From an uncultured Clostridia bacterium (GTDB taxonomy: Bacteria > Bacillota > Clostridia > Lachnospirales > Lachnospiraceae): a stretch of DNA of 5,754 nucleotides. Shown here one piece after another: positions 1 to 4,870 of the stretch; position 1 is the first letter of the stretch, and every line of letters starts with the position of its first letter. The translations under genes were made by a program, and so were the position numbers. The notes under the pieces were generated by a model that made no database searches, was not told the origin of the DNA, and saw only the letters and a list, made by a program, of their open reading frames with translations. Where the stretch lies: positions 1-5,754 of the forward strand of contig CAMZAI010000165.1 of the NCBI GenBank assembly GCA_947304065.1. Reading direction: 5' to 3'.

Positions 1-108
1 GGAATGGCAGTCATCATTTTCATCCTGCTGCTGTTCTTCTCGCTGATCAGTGACGGTATCGCATATTTTTACTCTTTGTATAAAGAGATCATTTTCAGAG
101 TATACTAA
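1..108 (+). CDS. C-terminal end of a membrane protein, probably YIP1-like (5' partial)
   Basis: The open frame runs in from the left edge in frame 1 and ends at TAA 106-108, giving 35 residues. They form one strongly hydrophobic helix (about residues 2-16, MAVIIFILLLFFSLI) followed by a short tail with aromatic residues and charges (YSLYKEIIFRVY). This is the look of the last transmembrane segment of a multi-pass protein. The stop lies only 15 bases before the start of the next gene, whose ribosome binding site begins right after it, so the two are probably co-transcribed. From memory of similar loci in Clostridia and Paenibacillus, the gene before a DUF5696 gene is often a YIP1-family membrane protein, and this tail fits; that assignment is inference from context and a short tail. 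It could equally be another small multi-pass protein. That it is a real gene end is fairly sure; the family is not. Confidence 0.6.
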   Translation, partial: GMAVIIFILLLFFSLISDGIAYFYSLYKEIIFRVY

Positions 109-111
109 CGA

Positions 112-119
112 AAGGGGAG
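112..119 (+). promoter_or_regulatory. Ribosome binding site of the DUF5696-type gene
   Basis: AAGGGGAG lies four bases before ATG 124-126. It sits entirely inside the 15-base gap after the upstream stop codon, leaving no room for a separate promoter there. It supports the chosen ATG and tight coupling with the upstream gene. Confidence 0.7.
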
Positions 120-123
120 AACT

Positions 124-2679
124 ATGGAAGGGTTAAAAGATTTTCTGATATCTCTGGTCAAGGTTATCATCCCCTGCGCGATAATCGCTGTGATAGCTGT
201 TATCATCGTAAAGCTGCAGCCCGAACCGGTACCTGAACCCGAAATTGAGATCAGGGGCTTTGATGATGAGGCGTCAGAGATATTCCTTGAAAATGATGAT
301 CTGAAATTCACGATGGATACGGGTACCACTTACTTTACCGTTGAGGATAAGAACAGCGGTAAGATCTGGTATTCCAATCCTGTTGATGCCGATGATGACC
401 CGAAGGCGCTTCCGGCGGACAAGGCACTGCTTAAGTCCACGATGATACTCACCTACGGCGATAACATAGGTAAATGGACACAGTACAACAACTACGAACT
501 CAGCATCGAGAACGGTCTCTATGAGATCGAGCAGAATGCCGATTCGATCAAGATCAGGTATACGATCGGCAACGTAAAGAAGGAGTACATCCTTCCCGTA
601 GCCGTTCCGGAATCCAGAATGAACGAGCTTCTCGACCTGATGGAAAAGAAGCAGCAGAAGCAGGTTAAGGAGTATTACCGTAAGTACGATATCAAGAAGC
701 TCCGTAAGACCGATAACAAAGAGGAGCTTCTTGCGAAGTATCCCACCCTCGAGGAGGAGCCCGTATACGTCCTCATCGACACGGCGGCTGATTATCTGAA
801 GAAAAAGATCGAAGATATCTTTGCAAGTGTCGGATATACATATGAGGACTATGAGGCGGATCTTGCCAGATACGAGAACAAAACCGAGCAGGATATGCCG
901 ATCTTCAACGTATCTATGGTTTACCGCCTCGAAGGCAATAAGCTGGTCGTTGAAGTTCCTTACGAGGAGCTTGAGTACAAGTCGGATTATCCGATCGTTA
1001 CGCTCAAGGTGCTTCCTTTCATGGGAGCCGGCGGAACAAAGGCCGAAGGCTTCATCGTAGTACCCGAGAGCGGCGGCGGACTGATCGCGTTCAACAACGG
1101 CAAGCAGGATCAGAACGCATATGCTTCGCAGATCTACGGATGGGATCTGGCTTCGAGCAGAAAGGCCGTTGTCAGCGAGCCCAGGAACGCATTCCCGGTG
1201 TTCGGTATATGCAATGACGGCGCTTCGTTCGTCTGCGTGAGCGATATCGGTTCTTCGTTCGCTTCGGTAAACGCCGATGTGAGCGGACGTTACAACAGCT
1301 ACAATTACGCGAATTTCTCTTATTCGGTACTTCACTATGACAGTTATGCGGTATCGAGTAAGTCGAGTTCAACTTTCTACGTTTACGAGGCAGAGGTTCC
1401 TCATTTGACCGTTACACAGAAGTACTGCTTCAGCGATAAGACCGATTACATCGGCATGGCCGGCGTATACAGGGATTATCTCCTTGAAAAGTACCCTGCG
1501 ATGGCAGGAAGCACAGACTCCGAAGTTCCGATAGTCATTGATGTGCTCCAGGCGGTCGACAAGGTTCAGCAGAAGTTCGGAGTGCCCGTTTCGGCGGCGC
1601 TGCCTCTCACCACATACGATGAGACGGTCGAGCTTGCCGACAGGCTTTCGGCGCTCGGACTCACAGACTGCAAAATGCGTCTTTCCGGCTGGATGAACGG
1701 CGGAATAAAGCATGATGTGCTGAATAAGGTAAAGACGGTTTCCGAGCTCGGCAGCAAGAAGAAATTTGACAATATGCTTTCTTCGCTCAAGTCGAAGGGA
1801 GTGAGCGTCTTCCTGGACGGACAGTTCGAATTTGCTTATGACAACAAGGCGTTCGACGGCTTCTCGGTATTCAGTGATTCGGCCAAGATGGTAACCCGTG
1901 AGGAGGTCGAGCTCTATACCTACTCGATCATCTGGTACGGACAGGAAACCTACAACGATCCTTACTACCTGTTAAGACCCGAGCACCAGCAGGAGTACTT
2001 CAATACCCTTAAGGATTACGCCAAAGCTAAAGGCACCGGCATTTCCGCAAGGAATATCGGTTACCTCCTCAATTCGGATTTCAATCCCAAGAATCTCTAT
2101 ACGAGAGAGAAGATGATCGAAGTCCAGAGAGAACTGCTGAAGAACGCGTCTGCAGAGGGTGAAGGGATACTCATCAATTACGGCAATGAATACGCGATCG
2201 AATACGCCGATGTCATCACTTCGATGGACATTACAAATTCGAACGGCGCCATCATTGATTACGACATCCCGTTCTATGAGGCTGCGCTCCACGGCATCAA
2301 GGATTACACCGCCGTGCCGATCAACCTCGCAGAGGATTACACTTTGGAACTCCTTAAGTCCGCGGAGTACGGCGCAGGTCTTTCGTTCATGTTCATGATG
2401 GAAGACGCCGGCTCGCTTCAGGATACGTTCTACACAAAGTATTACGGAGCGGATTTCGAGAGATGGAGCGGTCTTTTTGAAGAGATCTATAAAAAGTACA
2501 AGACATCGTTCGACGGTCTGAATTCTGTGAAGATCACGGGACACAGCCTCGCAGGAGACCACTGCCGCGTGACGGAGTACGAGGACGGAACGAAGGTATA
2601 TGTAAATTACGGCTATGCGGACGAGACGGTCGACGGAGTTACCGTTCCCGCCAGAGACTATGTTGTGGAAAGAAGGTGA
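124..2679 (+). CDS. DUF5696-domain protein, membrane-anchored, glycoside-hydrolase-like
   Basis: This 851-residue protein starts at ATG 124 and stops at TGA 2677-2679. Residues 7-29 form one hydrophobic helix with no signal-peptidase or lipobox site that I can see, followed by a Pro/Glu-rich stretch (PEPVPEPEIEI), so it is probably an N-terminal anchor with the body outside the cell. Residues 45-460 are strand-rich and include VEDKNSGKIWYSNP and SGGGLIAFNNGK, as in the N-terminal part of DUF5696 proteins; a charged, helical insert occupies about 163-253. From about 469 the pattern changes to alternating strands and helices: LPLTTYD (493-499), RLSGWMNGG (519-527), FLDGQFEF (563-570), YGNEYAIEYAD (686-696), DIPFYEAALHG (714-724) and AEYGAGLSFMF (747-757). 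This resembles the TIM-barrel half of large glycosidases. A small strand-rich C-terminal domain (about 803-851) follows. D565, E569, E689 and D702 are candidate acidic active-site residues by position only. Enzyme activity and substrate are inference; the family call rests on remembered motifs and on the adjoining permeases. Confidence 0.8.
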   Translation: MEGLKDFLISLVKVIIPCAIIAVIAVIIVKLQPEPVPEPEIEIRGFDDEASEIFLENDDLKFTMDTGTTYFTVEDKNSGKIWYSNPVDADDDPKALPADKALLKSTMILTYGDNIGKWTQYNNYELSIENGLYEIEQNADSIKIRYTIGNVKKEYILPVAVPESRMNELLDLMEKKQQKQVKEYYRKYDIKKLRKTDNKEELLAKYPTLEEEPVYVLIDTAADYLKKKIEDIFASVGYTYEDYEADLARYENKTEQDMPIFNVSMVYRLEGNKLVVEVPYEELEYKSDYPIVTLKVLPFMGAGGTKAEGFIVVPESGGGLIAFNNGKQDQNAYASQIYGWDLASSRKAVVSEPRNAFPVFGICNDGASFVCVSDIGSSFASVNADVSGRYNSYNYANFSYSVLHYDSYAVSSKSSSTFYVYEAEVPHLTVTQKYCFSDKTDYIGMAGVYRDYLLEKYPAMAGSTDSEVPIVIDVLQAVDKVQQKFGVPVSAALPLTTYDETVELADRLSALGLTDCKMRLSGWMNGGIKHDVLNKVKTVSELGSKKKFDNMLSSLKSKGVSVFLDGQFEFAYDNKAFDGFSVFSDSAKMVTREEVELYTYSIIWYGQETYNDPYYLLRPEHQQEYFNTLKDYAKAKGTGISARNIGYLLNSDFNPKNLYTREKMIEVQRELLKNASAEGEGILINYGNEYAIEYADVITSMDITNSNGAIIDYDIPFYEAALHGIKDYTAVPINLAEDYTLELLKSAEYGAGLSFMFMMEDAGSLQDTFYTKYYGADFERWSGLFEEIYKKYKTSFDGLNSVKITGHSLAGDHCRVTEYEDGTKVYVNYGYADETVDGVTVPARDYVVERR
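2673..2679 (+). promoter_or_regulatory. Ribosome binding site fixing the TTG start of the first permease
   Basis: AAGGTGA lies six bases before TTG 2686-2688 and includes the TGA stop of the upstream gene. No in-frame ATG precedes the first membrane helix. The first in-frame ATG encodes M33 and would remove most of that helix. The nearby ATG at 2679-2681 is in another frame. The TTG is therefore the best start, and the overlap of ribosome binding site and stop suggests translational coupling. Confidence 0.75.
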
Positions 2680-2685
2680 TGCACG

Positions 2686-3588
2686 TTGAGTAAGAAAACT
2701 AAACAGAAAAACCTTGCAAAAAAACGTGCGGTATCCGGATATCTTTTCATACTGCCGTTCATACTCGGTTTCCTGTTCTTTATGGTGAAGCCGTTCTTCC
2801 AGTCGCTGTATATGTCCTTCTGTACCGTGGACATCAGCGCACAGGGAGTAAAATACATTTTTGCGGGTCTGGACAACTATAAGAGAGCTTTCCTTATCGA
2901 CCCGGAATTCAACCAGATGCTTACCGACGAAGTATGGAGAATGGTCATCAACTCGATCTCCACGATCATCTTCAGTATTTTCGTTGCCCTGATGCTGAAC
3001 ACACAGTTTAAGGGCAGGGCGTTCGTAAGAGCGGTGTTCTTCCTTCCCGTTATTTTCTCTTCGGGTATCATTGTAGGACTTGACGCGAACAACGCATTGC
3101 TCTCGAGCATGGCAAAATCAGCGGAAGCAAGCACCGGAAGCTCGGTAACCGCAGTCCTGGAGCAGATCCTTACATCTGCAAATGTCGGATCGAAGTTCAT
3201 GGATACGATCTTTGACATTGTCAACAGGGTTTACGACATTGCGAGCGCTTCGGGTATCCAGATCATCATCTTCCTTTCGGCACTTCAGACAATACCGCAG
3301 AGTATGTATGAGGCCGCCGACATCGAAGGCTGCACGAAGTGGGAGAGTCTCTGGAAGATCACCATGCCTATGATCAGCTCCATGTTCCTGGTTAACTGGA
3401 TCTACACGATCGTCGACTTCTTCACGAAGACGGACAACCAGATCATGAACAAGATCAAGACACAGATGACAACTTACATGGCCTACGACTTCAGTTCGGC
3501 GCTGGCGTGGATATACTTCGCCGTCGTAATGGTCATGGTCGGCGTGAGCGCGCTAATAATTTCGAAGGTGGTGTATTACTATGAGTAA
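2686..3588 (+). CDS. Carbohydrate ABC transporter permease, MalF/UgpA/LplB type
   Basis: This is one of two membrane subunits of a family 1 carbohydrate importer. The 300-residue protein starts at TTG 2686 and ends at TAA 3586-3588. A basic N-terminus (KKTKQK, AKKR) leads into the first helix (about 19-44, GYLFILPFILGFLFF). Further helices lie near 86-105, 115-132, 190-205, 231-250 and 270-298, making six. The ATPase-docking EAA loop is clear: E209-A210-A211, G215 and I225-T-M-P228, matching EAA-x3-G-x9-I-x-L-P except for Met at the Leu position. Between helices three and four is a polar stretch of about 57 residues (133-189), longer than I expect for ordinary members; I recall similar long loops in permeases next to DUF5696 genes. 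It follows the DUF5696-type gene by six bases and overlaps the next permease by eight. The substrate cannot be told from the sequence; an oligosaccharide is likely. Confidence 0.92.
   Translation: MSKKTKQKNLAKKRAVSGYLFILPFILGFLFFMVKPFFQSLYMSFCTVDISAQGVKYIFAGLDNYKRAFLIDPEFNQMLTDEVWRMVINSISTIIFSIFVALMLNTQFKGRAFVRAVFFLPVIFSSGIIVGLDANNALLSSMAKSAEASTGSSVTAVLEQILTSANVGSKFMDTIFDIVNRVYDIASASGIQIIIFLSALQTIPQSMYEAADIEGCTKWESLWKITMPMISSMFLVNWIYTIVDFFTKTDNQIMNKIKTQMTTYMAYDFSSALAWIYFAVVMVMVGVSALIISKVVYYYE
3565..3571 (+). promoter_or_regulatory. Ribosome binding site of the second permease, inside the first permease gene
   Basis: AAGGTGG lies nine bases before ATG 3581-3583 and is embedded in the last codons of the upstream permease. 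It supports this start, which makes the genes overlap, over any later ATG. Confidence 0.65.
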
Positions 3589-4582
3589 AACGGCTAACAG
3601 CAATACGCTGACTTTCAAAGAGAGAAACCGGCTTTCGGGAGGATATCTGCTCAGGAAGAAGACATTGGGAGTTATCATCAATATCTGCTTTTTCCTGCTG
3701 ATGTTCGGACTTTGTTTCCTGATCCTGCAGCCCATTCTCAACAAGATCTCGCTCAGCCTTATGACTGAATCGGATCTTTACGATTCGACGATCAACCTGC
3801 TTCCGAGACATTTTACGATATCCAATTTCGGACTGGCTGCACAGCTGATGGAATACCGCGTGGCGTTCAGGAACTCACTGCTTGTTTCGGGCGGAGTATC
3901 GCTCGTTCAGCTGATCGCCTGCACACTGGTAGGATACGGATTCGCACGATTCGATTTCCCGCTGAAGAAGTTCTGGTTCTTCTGCGTGATACTCGTTATC
4001 GTTATCCCTCCCCAGACCATTTCGTCGGCACTGTATCTGCACTTTTACTACTACGATTTTATGGGCCTGTTCAAGGCTATAAAGGGAAGTACGATCAATC
4101 TTCGCGGTTCAATGCTGCCTTACTTCCTGATGAGCGCGGGCTGCATGGGATTAAAGGACGGACTGTACATTTTCCTGATCAGGCAGTACTTCAGGGGAGT
4201 GCCGAAGGAGCTTGAGGAAGCGGCTTACGTAGACGGCTGCGGCACCTTATCCACCTTCATCCGCATCATGCTTCCCGACGCGAAGCCCATTCTGGTTTCA
4301 TGCTTCCTGTTCAGCTTTGTATGGCAGTGGACGGACAGCTTCTACACAAACCTGTTCATGGGCAGGGTTAAGGTTCTTTCAAGAGAACTCGGTTCCCTCG
4401 CGGACAGCTTAAGCTACTATGTCCAGCGTATTTCCGGCGGATCATCGCAGGCTTCGGTCGGATACATGCAGCAGATCAATGCTGTCGGAGTACTGATGGT
4501 TGTTACCCCGATCATACTCCTTTACCTGGTTGCACAGAGAGGCTTCGTAGAGTCCTTGTCTCAGACAGGTATAAAGATGTGA
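3581..4582 (+). CDS. Carbohydrate ABC transporter permease, MalG/UgpE/LplC type
   Basis: This is the second membrane subunit, expected to pair with the preceding permease. The 333-residue protein starts at ATG 3581 and ends at TGA 4580-4582. It has a soluble basic N-terminus (RKK at 25-27), a first helix at about 29-50 (LGVIINICFFLLMFGLCFLI), and later helices including VSLVQLIACTLVGYGFA, a segment around FWFFCVILVIVIPP, and a last one near LMVVTPIILLYLVA. The EAA loop fits the consensus fully: E213-A214-A215, three residues, G219, nine residues, then I229-x-L231-P232. It is somewhat longer than the roughly 275-300 residues usual for MalG-type subunits, with extra residues mainly at the N-terminus and in the stretch around FYYYDFMGLFKAIKG. 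It overlaps the upstream permease by eight bases, so the two are likely translated in step and made in equal amounts. No ATPase gene is present in the window; a shared MsmK/UgpC-type ATPase encoded elsewhere is possible. Confidence 0.93.
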   Translation: MSKTANSNTLTFKERNRLSGGYLLRKKTLGVIINICFFLLMFGLCFLILQPILNKISLSLMTESDLYDSTINLLPRHFTISNFGLAAQLMEYRVAFRNSLLVSGGVSLVQLIACTLVGYGFARFDFPLKKFWFFCVILVIVIPPQTISSALYLHFYYYDFMGLFKAIKGSTINLRGSMLPYFLMSAGCMGLKDGLYIFLIRQYFRGVPKELEEAAYVDGCGTLSTFIRIMLPDAKPILVSCFLFSFVWQWTDSFYTNLFMGRVKVLSRELGSLADSLSYYVQRISGGSSQASVGYMQQINAVGVLMVVTPIILLYLVAQRGFVESLSQTGIKM

Positions 4583-4638
4583 TTATAGCGAGAGCACACG
4601 GTTGGACTTTGCACACTTGAATTCGACCATGTGAAACA

Positions 4639-4705
4639 TGTTCCGATCAGAATACAGCCATATGTAAACCGAAGGTATGCAATATGGCTGTATTTGATTG
4701 GAATA
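4639..4705 (+). terminator. Long imperfect hairpin after the permease genes, probable transcript end
   Basis: A perfect 13-bp inverted repeat, AATACAGCCATAT (4651-4663) and ATATGGCTGTATT (4682-4694), encloses an 18-base loop. Past a single unpaired G4650 the arms keep pairing for 11 more positions (4639-4649 with 4695-4705, two of them G-U), so an RNA stem of about 24 bp could form. It begins 57 bases after the second permease's stop and lies before the promoter of the next gene, where a terminator is expected. The T-rich tail is poor (TATTTGATT, partly within the stem), so it may be a weak terminator, a 3'-end stabiliser, or a processing site. The inner stem is near-symmetric and could work on either strand. 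Confidence 0.5.
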
Positions 4706-4716
4706 AGCGCGAGATG

Positions 4717-4731
4717 ATATTTGGCAAATAT
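4717..4731. promoter_or_regulatory. 15-bp palindrome upstream of the solute-binding protein promoter, candidate operator
   Basis: ATATTTG-G-CAAATAT is a perfect interrupted palindrome with 7-bp arms around one central base. Its centre is about 56 bases before the start of the TATAAT box, a position that suits an activator or an upstream repressor site. It is AT-rich, so a chance match is possible. No regulator gene is in the window to pair it with. Confidence 0.35.
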
Positions 4732-4764
4732 TCACTCCGAAATCGCAATATATGAGAAGTAAAG

Positions 4765-4785
4765 AAGCGCCGCTTTGCGTATAAT
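4765..4785 (+). promoter_or_regulatory. Promoter -10 region for the solute-binding protein gene
   Basis: TATAAT at 4780-4785 matches the sigma-A -10 box exactly, which places the transcript start near 4792 and gives a leader of about 79 bases. I find no good TTGACA-like -35 box at 16-18 bases upstream. A TG at 4776-4777 is one base off the extended -10 position. Just upstream, AAGCG-C-CGCTT (4765-4775) is an 11-bp palindrome lying in the spacer, where a bound protein would affect the polymerase. A perfect -10 with a poor -35 suits a regulated promoter. Confidence 0.55.
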
Positions 4786-4790
4786 TTTCT

Positions 4791-4842
4791 TGTAACTAGG
4801 GGGAAACGTTACATTTTTCTATTTAATTTACATCATTGTAAC
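4791..4842. repeat. Cluster of TGTAA(C) half-sites around the predicted transcript start
   Basis: Four copies of one short motif occur in 52 bases: TGTAAC 4791-4796, its complement GTTACA 4808-4813, TTACA 4828-4832, and TGTAAC 4837-4842. The first two face each other across 11 bases; the last two form TTACA-TCAT-TGTAA. Two copies lie in a 9-base direct repeat TTGTAACTA (4790-4798 and 4836-4844). The cluster could be a binding site for a dimeric regulator just downstream of the promoter, or alternative stems in the leader RNA. No known operator consensus fits well. Confidence 0.4.
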
Positions 4843-4853
4843 TACAAATGATG
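4831..4853 (+). other. Small hairpin in the leader just before the ribosome binding site
   Basis: CATCATT (4831-4837) pairs with AATGATG (4847-4853), and GT 4838-4839 can pair with AC 4844-4845 past an unpaired A4846, leaving a four-base loop. It ends three bases before the AAAGTGAG ribosome binding site. It could stabilise the 5' leader or tune ribosome access; it is too weak and AT-rich to be sure. Confidence 0.35.
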
Positions 4854-4855
4854 GG

Positions 4856-4863
4856 AAAGTGAG
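4856..4863 (+). promoter_or_regulatory. Ribosome binding site of the solute-binding protein gene
   Basis: AAAGTGAG differs by one base from the AAAGGAG-type core and lies seven bases before ATG 4871-4873. It supports this ATG, which is also the start that yields a complete signal peptide. Confidence 0.6.
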
Positions 4864-4870
4864 AAGTTTT

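Noticed and set aside
274..1335. A 353-codon open frame on the minus strand
   Set aside because: It lies wholly inside the DUF5696-type gene, whose protein has recognisable blocks. The minus-strand product has no domain logic, and it has no convincing ribosome binding site; it arises from codon bias of the plus-strand gene.
1972..2562. A 196-codon open frame on the minus strand
   Set aside because: It is antisense to the conserved barrel half of the DUF5696-type protein and has no recognisable motif, so it is read as a shadow.
4635..4642. The 8-bp palindrome AACATGTT
   Set aside because: It is short, expected by chance at this scale, and partly overlaps the outer arm of the longer hairpin.
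4801..4815. A catabolite-control (cre-like) operator around AAACGTTACA
   Set aside because: Aligned to the WTGNAANCGNWNNCW consensus it has several mismatches, including the leading TG, so it is not reported as a cre site.
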